Shown here: positions 23,541 to 32,725 of the stretch, piece by piece
Numbering within the stretch: the stretch's first letter is position 1
How the letters are laid out: every line of letters starts with the position of its first letter
Assembly (NCBI GenBank): GCA_963169765.1
Contig: CAUJEN010000184.1
Location: forward strand, 1 to 64,000
Reading direction: 5' to 3'
Source of the DNA: QWHO01 sp021404945
Lineage (GTDB): Bacteria; Vulcanimicrobiota; Xenobia; Xenobiales; QWHO01
Length of the DNA: 64,000 nt
Translations under genes and position numbers: made by a program
Notes under the pieces: model-generated
The model's database searches: none
The model's input: only the letters and a program-made list of their open reading frames with translations
Told to the model about the DNA's origin: nothing

Positions 23541-25889
23541 TTATTCGATCACCAGCAGCGACGCCTTGACCTGGTCGCGCCCGATGCGCTCGTCCACCTC
23601 GCGGCAGCGCTCGCCCAGCACCGGCGGCAGTCCGGGAGCCCGCGACCACTGCCTGGCCATGTCCAGCGTGCGGCGCAGGGCGCGCACCACGTCGCCCTCG
23701 TCCATGCCGGCCCGGTCGCGCACCTCCTCCCAACTCGCCCCCTCGGCCCAGGCCTCGGCCAGGCCCGAGAAGACCGGGTTGACCATGGCCGGCACCTCCA
23801 CCTCGAAGCGCTTCTGCCAGCGCAGCACCGCCTCGGCTACCTTCTGCACCTCACCCACGGCCCGGCGGGCCGGTGTGGACGGAGCCAGCCGGATGCCCGG
23901 CACCTGGCGCGTGTCCTCGGTCAACAGTGCGGTCATCACCGCCGCCAGCTGGGCGGCGTTGAGGCGCTCGAGAATGCCCGAGCGGGCCACCTCGGTCAAG
24001 AGCACCACGTTGGTGCCGCGCAGGTAGGCGGCCAGCAGGCCGAGCTCGGTTGGCCTGTCGTCTTGCATGTAGCCCAGCGCCTCGAGCAAGTCCTTAAGGC
24101 GGGTGAACTGCTTCCAGTAGGGCGTCTCCACCCGCCGAGCCAGCTTCCCCAGGTCGCCCTTCTCGCGGGTCAGCTCGGCCAGCATGGCGTGGTTGTGCCC
24201 GCAGGGACGCCGAACCGGGCACTCGTGGCAGGGGGTGCGCTCCATCATTCCCCGCACGTCTTGCTTCTGGTCCTTGAGCTGGGCGATGGCTTCCTTGAGG
24301 CCGCGATTTCCCGGGCGCATCCCCCGGCTCATGGCCTCGATCTGACGGTGCAGGCTGCGCTCCTTGTCCTTGAGCTTGTGATAGGCGGGAAGGTCGCCGG
24401 GACGCTCGGGGCAGAGCGGGCGCGACAGCTCCTCCACGCGCTTTGCCAGGCTCTGCGAGCGGGTGCCCAGCGAGCCCTTGACCCGCTCGGCCAGGAACTG
24501 GCCGAAGGAGCGCTCCACCAGCTGGCGACACTCTTCCAGCGAGTGGTGCTGCAACAAATTGAGCACCATCCCGTAGCTGGGAGTGAAGCGCGACAGCAGG
24601 GGATCGGCCTCGGCCCGGGCCAGCTTGGCCGCCTCCTCGACTCGTTCCATGGGATGGTGCACCACCACCACGTGGCCGACCGTGTCCATCCCGCGCCGGC
24701 CGGCTCGGCCCGACATCTGCAAAAACTCGCTGGCGGTCATGGGCCGGTGGCCCTCGTCGGAATACTTGCTGATGGCCGAGATGACGGTGGTGCGGGCGGG
24801 CATGTTGATGCCCGCGGCCAGGGTCTCGGTGGCGAACACGCACTTGATCAGGCCCTGCTGGAAGAGTCGCTCCACCAGCGACTTCCAGGGGGGGAGCAAC
24901 CCGGCGTGGTGGGCCGCCAGGCCCTGGCGCAGGTAGGGGAGGTGGGGATGATCGATCAAGAAGGGGTTATCGCGCAGGAAGTCCTTGAGCGAGGCTTTGA
25001 TGGCATCGGCCTCGGCCAGGGTCAGGGTGACCGCGCCCTGAGAGGCGCGCAGGGCCAGCTCGCACCCCCGGCGCGAGAAGACGAAGTAGATGGCCGGCAG
25101 CATCTCACGCTCGGCCAGGGCTCGCACCACGTTCTCAGGGCTGACCTTCTCGGGGCGGTCCTCCTTCTTGGGCTTGCGAAAGCCGTCTCGCTTGGGAGGG
25201 GGAGAGATCTGGCGCAGGGCCGGATTGAGCGAGCCCGACTCGCTCAGGAGCGGCTTGAGCGACTTGAAGTAGTAGTAGAACTTCAGGGGAACCGGGCGAT
25301 AGTCGCTCTGGATCAGGCGGGTGGGGGCGTGGGTGGCCGAGATCCAGTCCACCAGGTCGGGGGCGTTGGCCACCGTAGCCGACAGAGCCACCAGCTGGAT
25401 CTCGCGCGGGCAGTAGATGATCGACTCCTCCCACACGGTGCCCCGCTCGACGTCGTTCATGTAGTGGCATTCGTCCAGGATCACCGAGACCACGCCCTGC
25501 AGGTTGGCGTGCACATCGCCCAGGATGGTGCCATAGAGCATGTTGCGGAAGACCTCGGTGGTCATCACCACGATTTGGGCATCGCGGCGCACCGAGATGT
25601 CCCCGGTCAACAGGCCCACCTGGTCTTCTCCGAACAGCTGCTGCAGGTCGTGGAACTTCTGGTTGGAGAGCGCCTTCAGGGGCGTGGTGTAGAAGCAGCG
25701 CAGCTGGCGCTGGTGGGCCCGGTGCAGAGCATACTCGGCGATGGCCGTCTTGCCCGAGCCGGTGGGAGCGCACACGACCACGTTCTCGCCGGCCGCAATG
25801 GACTCCATGGCCTCTACCTGGAAGTCGTCCAGAGGGAACGGAAAGAGGCGCGCGATGTCGGGCGAGGGCGCCCTGGGGGCTGCGGGCAT
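23541..25889 (-). CDS. Ski2-like DExH helicase (DSHCT type)
   Basis: 782 residues. Superfamily 2 motifs are in order: Walker A CAPTGSGKTAIAEYAL, motif Ia TTPLKALSNQK, motif II DECHYMND, motif III LSATVAN, motif V/VI FATETLAAGINMPARTTV and QMSGRAGRRGMD. Downstream is an Arch/DSHCT-like helical region with a Cys cluster (CHECPVRRPCGHNH) that may bind metal. Such proteins are relatives of Ski2/Mtr4 RNA helicases, found in cyanobacteria, actinobacteria and related groups. The role is probably RNA processing or decay. The upstream open frame to 27005 is antisense to other genes, so I start at the ATG at 25889. Confidence 0.9.
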   Translation of the reverse strand: MPAAPRAPSPDIARLFPFPLDDFQVEAMESIAAGENVVVCAPTGSGKTAIAEYALHRAHQRQLRCFYTTPLKALSNQKFHDLQQLFGEDQVGLLTGDISVRRDAQIVVMTTEVFRNMLYGTILGDVHANLQGVVSVILDECHYMNDVERGTVWEESIIYCPREIQLVALSATVANAPDLVDWISATHAPTRLIQSDYRPVPLKFYYYFKSLKPLLSESGSLNPALRQISPPPKRDGFRKPKKEDRPEKVSPENVVRALAEREMLPAIYFVFSRRGCELALRASQGAVTLTLAEADAIKASLKDFLRDNPFLIDHPHLPYLRQGLAAHHAGLLPPWKSLVERLFQQGLIKCVFATETLAAGINMPARTTVISAISKYSDEGHRPMTASEFLQMSGRAGRRGMDTVGHVVVVHHPMERVEEAAKLARAEADPLLSRFTPSYGMVLNLLQHHSLEECRQLVERSFGQFLAERVKGSLGTRSQSLAKRVEELSRPLCPERPGDLPAYHKLKDKERSLHRQIEAMSRGMRPGNRGLKEAIAQLKDQKQDVRGMMERTPCHECPVRRPCGHNHAMLAELTREKGDLGKLARRVETPYWKQFTRLKDLLEALGYMQDDRPTELGLLAAYLRGTNVVLLTEVARSGILERLNAAQLAAVMTALLTEDTRQVPGIRLAPSTPARRAVGEVQKVAEAVLRWQKRFEVEVPAMVNPVFSGLAEAWAEGASWEEVRDRAGMDEGDVVRALRRTLDMARQWSRAPGLPPVLGERCREVDERIGRDQVKASLLVIE

Positions 25890-25952
25890 TGCCCCGGGGC
25901 TTCGCCGCGGGTTACCAGGGTCCCCCCCGGCTGGCAACGAAGGCGAGCCTCC

Positions 25953-26888
25953 ATGCTGGATCTGGCCCGACTCAAGAAAGTGCGCCTCAGCCGCGTTCCC
26001 TGGGGTCACCTGGCGGTGGCCAATCTCCTCTTGCGCTGGAACTTCGCCGTCACCAGGACCGAGCTGGTGCTGGAGGGCCTGGAGAACCTGCCGGACCGCC
26101 CTTCGATGCTGGGAATGAATCACACCGATATGTACAACTACTTCCCCTTGCAGTATCTCTTCTACCTGCGCAAACGCCCGTTCACAGCCACCTGGGTCAA
26201 GGGCAAGTACTACCATAATCGTCTGGTGGCCTTCTTTCTCGAGTGCACCAACAATATTCCCCTGCCCTCGCGGGGCTATCTTCTGACCAACGACTTTCGC
26301 CGAGCGGCCGGCAGGCGGCCCTCGGACAGCGAGTACCGAGCTATCCGCGATGCTCTCAACTCGGGCGACCCGTCCGGGCTTCCCCCCGAGTTGGGCGGGG
26401 GCTACCTGGAGCGGTTCGAGGAGCACTGGGAGGCCATGGTGGGTGAGGTCGATCGACTCAACCGTGAGGCCCTGTTCGAGCACAAGGTCAACCTGCTGGT
26501 CTTTCCCGAGGGAACTCGCAGCCGGCGTCTCTCCGAGGGTCATACCGGCATCGCCCAGACGGCGCTGCACTTGAAGGTGCCCATCGTGCCCATCGGCTGC
26601 AGTGGCTCGGATCGCGTCTATCCCGGGAACTACCCTTTGTCGCGAGGAGGGCGCATTGTCTACCGCATCGGCCGGCCGCTCGAGCCTGATGGCCCGGAGC
26701 TTGCCCCTTATCGCATCGATGACCCATTCATGCCGCTGACCCGCGGAGCCGTCCGCCAGCACGGCGAGCGCTTTCGAGCGGTCACCGACCTGGTGATGGA
26801 CCGGGTCAACGAGCTGCTCGACGAGCCCTACCGCTACGCCGAGGATCGGCGCTCGCAGGGAGTCCAGGGCGTGGATCGGTTCATGTAG
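25953..26888 (+). CDS. PlsC-like 1-acyl-glycerol-3-phosphate acyltransferase family protein
   Basis: 311 residues. The acyltransferase block II FPEGTRSRR and the P-I-V-P-I-G segment are clear. Block I is MNHTDMYNYF, in which the usual H(X)4D reads H(X)4N, with an Asp two residues after the His instead. The middle contains an insert of about 80 residues (SDSEYRAIRDALNSGDPSGL...) not usual for PlsC. Probably transfers acyl groups to a glycerolipid or related acceptor at the membrane. It is divergent from the helicase, with 63 bases between starts, and convergent with the PilZ gene, overlapping by 8 bases. Confidence 0.85.
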   Translation: MLDLARLKKVRLSRVPWGHLAVANLLLRWNFAVTRTELVLEGLENLPDRPSMLGMNHTDMYNYFPLQYLFYLRKRPFTATWVKGKYYHNRLVAFFLECTNNIPLPSRGYLLTNDFRRAAGRRPSDSEYRAIRDALNSGDPSGLPPELGGGYLERFEEHWEAMVGEVDRLNREALFEHKVNLLVFPEGTRSRRLSEGHTGIAQTALHLKVPIVPIGCSGSDRVYPGNYPLSRGGRIVYRIGRPLEPDGPELAPYRIDDPFMPLTRGAVRQHGERFRAVTDLVMDRVNELLDEPYRYAEDRRSQGVQGVDRFM

Positions 26889-27633
26889 GCGGAGGAGCGT
26901 TGTTGGCGCTCTCCTTGAGCGACCAGATGACGTAGCGCCCCAGAGCCCTGGTGCCGGGCGCATCCAGGTTGCTGAACTCCATGCCCAGTTGGAAGCTCTG
27001 GCCACTGTCGGATTCGCGCGACTCCTTCACCAGGCCGAGCACGGAGACCGGCCGCAGCTTGGGAAGGGGGCCCAGGTCGAGCTTGACGGTGGCTCCGGGT
27101 CCGAGCATGGTGGGGGAGTCGACCAGCGCTCCTCCCAGGCTCAGGTTGACGACCCAGCACTTCTGAGGCGGAATGCGGCCCGGTACCGAAAGCCTGGCCG
27201 CCATCAGCCCCTCGGCGCGCACAAAGCGGCGGCGCTGGAAGACCGACTCGTCGGTCATGCCGATCAGGCCCAGCACAAAGTCGACCCAGTTGCGCTGGGT
27301 GTACTCATAGCGGATGCCCATGAGCATCTCGTTGCTGCGCGGCGAGCGGCGCACCCAGGCCACCTGGCCGTCCACCGAGCTGAGCTCCTCGAAAGAGGAC
27401 TGGTGCTGGTAGACCACTGTCACGGGGGTGCCTTTGGGGAAGGACTGGCTGCCTTTGAGCCGCATCCCCTCCACCCCGAGGTTGGTGACCCGGGCCTGCA
27501 GGAACTTTGAGCCGGCGCGGACGCGCACGGGGAAATTGCACTGGATGCGCGCCATCTTGCGGCGCTCTTCCAGCGTCGCGGCGCGGTCGGAGATGACCAG
27601 GGAGCGGAGTCCTTCGACGATCTGGGCAAACAT
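26881..27633 (-). CDS. tandem PilZ domain protein (c-di-GMP receptor)
   Basis: 250 residues with two PilZ-like beta barrels. The first (about 20-125) has RRKMARIQCNFP and NLGVEGMRL, where the NxSxxG motif has Gly in place of Ser. The second (about 130-245) has QRRRFVRAEG and VVNLSLGGALVDS, an intact RxxxR...NxSxxG pair. The second domain should bind cyclic di-GMP and the first may be degenerate. PilZ proteins control motility, pili or exopolysaccharide. The c-di-GMP link fits the pilus-type ATPases elsewhere in the window, though this is not an operon with them. Confidence 0.85.
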   Translation of the reverse strand: MFAQIVEGLRSLVISDRAATLEERRKMARIQCNFPVRVRAGSKFLQARVTNLGVEGMRLKGSQSFPKGTPVTVVYQHQSSFEELSSVDGQVAWVRRSPRSNEMLMGIRYEYTQRNWVDFVLGLIGMTDESVFQRRRFVRAEGLMAARLSVPGRIPPQKCWVVNLSLGGALVDSPTMLGPGATVKLDLGPLPKLRPVSVLGLVKESRESDSGQSFQLGMEFSNLDAPGTRALGRYVIWSLKESANNAPPPT

Positions 27634-27778
27634 GCCCGGGTGCTTTGCCGCGGGGCCTCTCGCCCCCTTTCAGGCAATTTTCAGGCTGACATGACCGGCT
27701 GTTAACCTCGCCGAGCAAGACCCACGAGAGCGGGTGGCTTATCCTCGGGGCGGACACCACCAGAGGAGAAATCAATAG

Positions 27779-29338
27779 ATGCTACAGACACTGGCCCGCT
27801 CGAGCTTCAATTACGCTCTGCAGGTGCGCGCCCAGGATGAAAACCCGCCCTGCCCGCCTACCCCGCCCGAGCCCGAGCCGCCGGCGCCCCCCCAGCCCAA
27901 AGACACGGTTTTCAGCTTTAATCCCCAGGATCCGGCCGTCTTCACACCCACCTCCACCACCGTCAAGAACGTGCTGGTCGGGGAGAGCGGACCCGAGGTC
28001 GACCGGGCCAAGCTCAACGGCGGACTGACCGCCAACGAGGAGGGCGGCTTCCATTTCCCCACCTGCGACCACCGCCATCACGCCGCCGTCACTTTTTCGA
28101 CCGTGGCCAGGACCGTCGAGATCTTTGAGCAGGCCACCGGCCAGCCCATCGCCTGGGCATTTGGCGACCACAAACTGGAAGTCAACGCCGACGGCGGAGA
28201 CATGATCAACGCCTACTACGCGCGCGACGAGCGCTCGGTGAACTTCTTCCACCACCACGATGCGGTTCTCGGCCGCGATGTCTACTCGGGCGATTCGGGT
28301 GAGGTGGTGGCCCACGAGGTCGGCCACGCCATCCTCGACGGCCTGCGCCCTGACTACTTCGATGCCTGGGCCCCGGACGTGGGTGCCTTCCACGAGTCGT
28401 TCGGCGACAAGCTGGCCATGCTTTTTGCCCTGAAGGACGAGCGCACCCGGTCCCGCGTTCTGATCGAAACCGGGGGCGACCTGTCCAAGAAGAACATCAT
28501 GTCGGCCCTGGGCGAAGAGCTGGGCATCGCCATCAACGACGAGACCAAGAAGAATCGTACCGGCGGGAACTGGACTCGCAACGCAGTCAACAGCTTCACC
28601 TGGAAGGACCCGGCCGAGCTGCCTTTCAATCCTCCCAACCCCGACGAGCTGGGCAGCGAGGTGCACAACTTCTCGCGCCTCTGGTCGGGTGCGTTCTATG
28701 ACATTCTCAATGGCATCAACGAGCGCAACAAAGCTGCTGGTCTGACCACGGCCGAGGCGCTGGCCAAGACCGCCGACGACGGGTTGAAGGTGCTGGCCAA
28801 CCTCATGGCCGAGGCTCCGCGGGGCGAGTTCACCTTCCGTGACATGGCCAACGCCTTCGTCTCCTCTGATCGCAACCTGAACAACGGCGAGTACGCCGAC
28901 CTGATTCAGGAGGTCATGGTCAAGCGCGAGATCCTGGTGGCCGAGCCGCCGCCCCCTCCGCCCGAGGAGCCGCCGAGCGACCCGCCTACTGAGCCCCCCA
29001 CCGATCCCAACCCGCCCACCAAGAGCTTGCTCGAGGACGAGGGCCCGGTACGCAACCTGCGCCTCACCCTCAGCGGCAACGACTTCGGCATGTTCCAGGG
29101 CGCCGAGCTCAAGATTCCGGTCGACAGCCGCGAGTCGCTGGGCAAGGATGTCTCGCTGCGCCAGCGGACCGAGAGCAACCTCAAGCGCTATATCGCCGAG
29201 GGCCGCATCCGCTACAACGAGCCCAACTACGTGATGAAGCCGGCCGACCGTTTCGACAAGGATGGCCGCCCTTACATCGGGATCGTCACCTGGGAAGACG
29301 GCAAGATGAAGATCGAGCGCAACAAGGTCGCCATCTAA
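27779..29338 (+). CDS. HExxH zinc metalloprotease (gluzincin) with proline-rich linkers
   Basis: 519 residues. The zinc motif H179-E-V-G-H183 (VVAHEVGHAILDG) is followed by E206 in GAFHESFGD, the spacing of thermolysin-like gluzincins. Pro-rich linkers lie at residues 23-41 and about 392-418, the latter leading to a C-terminal domain of about 100 residues. No classic signal peptide is visible. The start has AGGAGA nine bases upstream. The TAA stop is overlapped by the second copy of the palindromic repeat, and an intrinsic terminator follows at 29454. The substrate is unknown. Confidence 0.85.
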   Translation: MLQTLARSSFNYALQVRAQDENPPCPPTPPEPEPPAPPQPKDTVFSFNPQDPAVFTPTSTTVKNVLVGESGPEVDRAKLNGGLTANEEGGFHFPTCDHRHHAAVTFSTVARTVEIFEQATGQPIAWAFGDHKLEVNADGGDMINAYYARDERSVNFFHHHDAVLGRDVYSGDSGEVVAHEVGHAILDGLRPDYFDAWAPDVGAFHESFGDKLAMLFALKDERTRSRVLIETGGDLSKKNIMSALGEELGIAINDETKKNRTGGNWTRNAVNSFTWKDPAELPFNPPNPDELGSEVHNFSRLWSGAFYDILNGINERNKAAGLTTAEALAKTADDGLKVLANLMAEAPRGEFTFRDMANAFVSSDRNLNNGEYADLIQEVMVKREILVAEPPPPPPEEPPSDPPTEPPTDPNPPTKSLLEDEGPVRNLRLTLSGNDFGMFQGAELKIPVDSRESLGKDVSLRQRTESNLKRYIAEGRIRYNEPNYVMKPADRFDKDGRPYIGIVTWEDGKMKIERNKVAI

Positions 29339-29424
29339 ACATCGTTGCATTGACCGTGCCACGTAACATGCGGTGAGATACTTGTTTCGAGCCGCTTCCA
29401 AAGTGTTGCGGCACGGGCGATGCC
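29337..29424. repeat. palindromic repeat element, copy 2 (right arm decayed)
   Basis: It matches copy 1 (7356-7450) with 6 mismatches over the 76-base core (29346-29421). Like copy 1 it begins at the TAA of a forward gene. The inner stem is kept, but the outer right arm no longer pairs with the left. Confidence 0.8.
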
Positions 29425-29453
29425 AGAAAAGTCGCTCATCTCAGACAAAGGAG

Positions 29454-29485
29454 CGCCGGGAATGAATCATCCCCCGGCGTTCTTT
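29454..29485 (+). terminator. intrinsic terminator
   Basis: CGCCGGG (29454-29460) and CCCGGCG (29473-29479) form a 7-bp stem, followed by TTCTTT. It ends the metalloprotease transcript and can also act on the opposite strand for the gene ending at 29491. Confidence 0.65.
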
Positions 29486-29490
29486 CCGTT

Positions 29491-29901
29491 TCAGGGCTGC
29501 TTCTTCAGGTTGGCCTGAAACGCGTGGGACATATCCTCGTGAAACACGTCCAACCGCACCGTGTCCGCCTCGGGATAGTCCAGGCCGATGCGGACCGAGC
29601 TGCCGGCCGCCAGGCGCACGCCTTGCAGCGTGGCCTCGGTCGAGCCATCCACCTCGACGATGCGGAACTCTGCCAAGGTGGGCCGCTTGGCGGAGGTTAC
29701 CTTATAGTGCCCGCGCACCTTGACCGGAGTGCGGCCGGGGCGGCGGATGGACCAGACCATCGACCTCTCCTCGGGGGGACCGATCTCCAGGCTGAGCTCG
29801 AGCCCCTGCATCGGGCCGGTCCATCGGCCCGGCATCAGGTCGAGCATCCCCTGAGCGGCAGCCGCCGCCAGCAGCATGCAGCCGAGCAACATCCTGCTCA
29901 T
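29491..29901 (-). CDS. small exported beta-rich protein
   Basis: 136 residues. The signal peptide MSRMLLGCMLLAAAAAQG is followed by a beta-rich domain (GRWTGPMQGLELSLEIG, SMVWSIRRPG, VRLDVFHEDMSHAFQ) that looks like a small beta-sandwich or lipocalin-like fold. The start overlaps the stop of the phosphatidylcholine-synthase-like gene by 4 bases (ATGA), so it is co-translated with that membrane-lipid enzyme. Function unknown. Confidence 0.65.
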   Translation of the reverse strand: MSRMLLGCMLLAAAAAQGMLDLMPGRWTGPMQGLELSLEIGPPEERSMVWSIRRPGRTPVKVRGHYKVTSAKRPTLAEFRIVEVDGSTEATLQGVRLAAGSSVRIGLDYPEADTVRLDVFHEDMSHAFQANLKKQP

Positions 29902-30599
29902 TTCGGCTCCTTGCGGAAGTGGAGGTAGAGCGAAGCCAGCAGGTAATAAATCGGGTAGACCAGGCTCAGGTGCAACAGCCAACCCCCCTCGAAAGGGTGC
30001 AGCAGCAGCCAGATCAGCTGCAGGGCCCAGAGGGCCGACAGGATCAAGGTCAGCGGTTTGCCCCAGGCAGTGCGGGTGGGATAGATGTAGCGGATGGGCA
30101 CCAGCACCAGGGCCGAGAGGACCACCACCACGACGCCGGCCACCCAGGAGGGAGCCTGGTAGCTCCACAGGTAGAGAGCCACGATGTTCCAGTAGCTGGG
30201 AAAGCCCAGGAAGTAATGGTCCTCGGTCTTGGCCGCCTGGTTGGAGAAGCCCAGCGCGCTGGCCATCAGCGGAAAGCCGGCCAGCGCGGGCCGGGCTAAC
30301 AGGCCCGCCTTGACCATGATGAAGGCCGGCACCACCACGTAGGTCACGAAGTCCACCAGGTCGTCCAGGCGGCGTCCGTCGATCTGGGGTAGAACCTCCT
30401 CGACCCGGATGGCTCGGGCCAGAAAGCCATCCACGGCGTCCACCACGGTGGCCCCCAGCAGCCACAGGAAGGCGGTTGGGAAGTCGCCCTCCAGGGCGCT
30501 CCAGAGCCCCAGAAAGCCAAGCAGGGCCCCGCTGGCGGTGAACAGGTGGACGGCCCAGGCCAGCGAGGGACGGACGGTCTCGTGGGTGTGGATCAGCAT
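29898..30599 (-). CDS. pcs: CDP-alcohol phosphatidyltransferase, phosphatidylcholine-synthase-like
   Basis: 233 residues, with about eight hydrophobic segments and the CDP-alcohol phosphotransferase motif DGFLARAI...DGRRLDDLVDFVTY (DGxxAR...GxxxDxxxD). Length and the DDLVDF ending match bacterial phosphatidylcholine synthases (Pcs), which join CDP-diacylglycerol and choline; other CDP-alcohol enzymes remain possible. It acts in the inner membrane. The ATG at 30599 has a GGTGGGG stretch upstream. It is the first gene of a two-gene unit with the exported protein at 29491. Confidence 0.8.
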   Translation of the reverse strand: MLIHTHETVRPSLAWAVHLFTASGALLGFLGLWSALEGDFPTAFLWLLGATVVDAVDGFLARAIRVEEVLPQIDGRRLDDLVDFVTYVVVPAFIMVKAGLLARPALAGFPLMASALGFSNQAAKTEDHYFLGFPSYWNIVALYLWSYQAPSWVAGVVVVVLSALVLVPIRYIYPTRTAWGKPLTLILSALWALQLIWLLLHPFEGGWLLHLSLVYPIYYLLASLYLHFRKEPK

Positions 30600-30684
30600 G
30601 CAGGCATGATCCCCACCGAGCCTGAAAAAAAAAGTAAACCGTCGCGAACGACGGCTCGGGGTTCTGGGAGGACAGAGGACCAGG

Positions 30685-30837
30685 TCAGGGAGCCTGTTGC
30701 AGAAGGCCCAGCACGTAATCACGCGCGCACGAGAGCAGCAGCATCCGGTCCATCGGCTCCTGCAGCGCCTGGCGCAGGCGACGGTTGGCGTTACGGATGC
30801 GCTCACGGGCAGGACGGCGGTAGAACGGCTGGTGCAT
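30685..30837 (-). CDS. small basic protein (50 residues)
   Basis: MHQPFYRRPARERIRNANRR is the start of a 50-residue basic, helical peptide ending in a hydrophobic helix (MLLLSCARDYVLGLLQQAP). Its start is well supported by TTGGAGG about six bases before the ATG. The frame is open a further 16 codons upstream, but that part lacks a start signal. It lies alone between two reverse-strand genes, downstream of a strong terminator. No family recognised. Confidence 0.5.
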   Translation of the reverse strand: MHQPFYRRPARERIRNANRRLRQALQEPMDRMLLLSCARDYVLGLLQQAP

Positions 30838-30880
30838 CGTGGCCTCCAAAGCTTCAAGTTCTCTTGCACTCAGTTTACAA

Positions 30881-30912
30881 AACAAATTCCCGCCGGGGGG
30901 CGGGAATTTGTT
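30881..30912 (-). terminator. strong intrinsic terminator
   Basis: A perfect 14-bp stem (AACAAATTCCCGCC and its complement) with a GGGG loop. On the reverse strand it is followed by TTGTAAACTGAG. It lies 40 bases past the end of the TPR gene (30952-32565) on that strand. Confidence 0.75.
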
Positions 30913-30951
30913 GCCGTCCTGAGTCAGGTGTGAACAGGTTGTAAACTGCTG

Positions 30952-32565
30952 TTAATAGTATTTGAACTTGCCGGGGTCGTTGTCGGAGCTGAACTTGGGC
31001 GGGCCGCTGCTCTTGGGAGGGCGCCGGCTCACGGGCGGGGTTGCCACGTTGGGACGCTTCGGGGGCGGAGGTTGGGCCACCACGCGGGGCTGCGCAGGGG
31101 CGGGTCGCCGAACGACCCGCCGCACATTGCGAGGCCCCTGGGGAACGCTGTTGACGACTTCCACTTCCTGAACCTGGGGGGCGCTGACCGTCACCGGCGC
31201 GGTGCGACTGCGCACCCGGGCCAGGGCGGCGGCATACTCCCCGTTGTAGGCCAGGGTCACGGCCTTCTTGTAATAATTCTCGGCTCGCTCGTCCTGCTGC
31301 TGGGCCTCGAAGGCCCTGCCGAGGGTGTAGCAGACGGCCGCCTTCTGGGCGCTGGTGGCCTTGCCGTCGGTGAACAGCTGCTCGGCGTGCAGGCCTTCCA
31401 TGATGGCCCCGGCGGGATTATTGTTCTTGAGCATCTGTTTGGCCAGGTCGAGCTTCTCCTGACCCTCTGCGCGGATGGCCTTGAGGCGCAGCTTCTCGGC
31501 CTCCTGGGCGGAAGCGGCGTATTTCTTCACCCCGGTTGCGTTGTGCAGATCTTTATAGGTCTTGTAGGCCCGGTCGAACTCCTCCGACTTGAGGTGCATC
31601 GAGGCCTGCAGCTCTCTGGCCTGGACCCACTGCTTCTTGATCTCGGCGTTGGTCGGGTCATCCTTCAAGGATTCTTGCAGCATGGTGGCCGCTGCCTCGG
31701 CTTCTAACGAGGCGCCCTTGTAGTTCTTCTTCTCGGCCAGGCCGCGGGCTTTGTCCATCAGCTCGGAGGGGGAGGTGACATCGGCGCTGGCCACGGTCAC
31801 CGGCTTGGCGGCCGGGCGGGTCAGCATGAACCCCAGGCCGGCCACCACCAGCAACAGCAGGCCCACGGCGATCATCAGCATCTTCTTGTTGTGCGCCTCC
31901 GAGGGGCGCATGCTGGGCAGCGGGTCGGAGTCGTCCACCGGGATGGTGGCCGGACCCATCAAGCCATCGCTCTCCCAGACGGCAGCCGAGGACGTGGCCT
32001 CGGCCTGAGGCCCGGACTGGGTCGAGGGGGCGACTGGAGGCAGCCCTCCTTGCGGTGTCGCCGTGGGAGTGCTGGTCAACCAGCCTTCCTGAGCCTCAGG
32101 CTGGTCGGCCGCCCAGGCCGGCATGGACGACGAGGAGCCGCGGCTGGATGACTTGCCCTCCGAGTCCCAACCGGAAGACTTGCCCCGGGCGGACGGTCGA
32201 GCAGGACCTTCGTCCTCCTCCTCCTCGGCCCAGCTTGGCCAGCTCGGGGCTGCGCCGGGCGGACCTCCGCGGGCGGCCGGGCGGCCTTGACTCGAGGTGG
32301 GAGTTTTGGGCAGAGGCTTGCGAACATCTTCCTCTTCCTCCCCCCAGGCCGGCCAGGAAGTGCCCACCCCGGCCGAGCGGGCCGAAGGCGGGGGGGGAAG
32401 GGTGCTGGGAGTGGGCGTGGCTGCCGATGATGGGGGCGGAGGCAGGGCGCCGGGTCGCGGAGGGGGCAGAGAGCCGCTGCGAGGGGGTGGAGGCAGGGGG
32501 GAGCGACCGCCGTTGGCAGGTCCGCCCTTCTCGTTGTTGGAGGCCCAATCGTTCAAGTTCGCCAT
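30952..32565 (-). CDS. membrane-anchored TPR protein with long Pro-rich cytoplasmic arm
   Basis: 537 residues. Residues 1-220 are low complexity, rich in Pro, Ser and acidic clusters (EEEEDV, EEEEDEG), with repeated WPxW-like patches (SWPAWGEEEE, SWPSWAEEEE). A transmembrane helix follows (MLMIAVGLLLLVVAGLGFML, about 233-252). TPR-like helical repeats run to about 440, then a Pro/Arg-rich tail. The TPR part would be outside the cytoplasm. The architecture resembles scaffold proteins of secretion or motility complexes, but no specific family is recognised. GAGGCGG precedes the ATG. Confidence 0.75.
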   Translation of the reverse strand: MANLNDWASNNEKGGPANGGRSPLPPPPRSGSLPPPRPGALPPPPSSAATPTPSTLPPPPSARSAGVGTSWPAWGEEEEDVRKPLPKTPTSSQGRPAARGGPPGAAPSWPSWAEEEEDEGPARPSARGKSSGWDSEGKSSSRGSSSSMPAWAADQPEAQEGWLTSTPTATPQGGLPPVAPSTQSGPQAEATSSAAVWESDGLMGPATIPVDDSDPLPSMRPSEAHNKKMLMIAVGLLLLVVAGLGFMLTRPAAKPVTVASADVTSPSELMDKARGLAEKKNYKGASLEAEAAATMLQESLKDDPTNAEIKKQWVQARELQASMHLKSEEFDRAYKTYKDLHNATGVKKYAASAQEAEKLRLKAIRAEGQEKLDLAKQMLKNNNPAGAIMEGLHAEQLFTDGKATSAQKAAVCYTLGRAFEAQQQDERAENYYKKAVTLAYNGEYAAALARVRSRTAPVTVSAPQVQEVEVVNSVPQGPRNVRRVVRRPAPAQPRVVAQPPPPKRPNVATPPVSRRPPKSSGPPKFSSDNDPGKFKYY

Positions 32566-32725
32566 CGTCTACCGCCTCGCACGCCGCAAATCTCAAACTC
32601 TCCCCTGATCCAGAGGTTCTACCCCGGGTCCTGCAAACCTCCCCGAACCTCCGAATTTCCCTGCGCTACCGTGGCTCTGTCGCACTCGGGCGGGATTTGT
32701 TCCCTTGCGGCAGAATGGGCCAATC

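Noticed and set aside
25890..27005. N-terminal extension of the Ski2-like helicase frame
   Set aside because: It runs antisense through the acyltransferase gene and has no helicase similarity.
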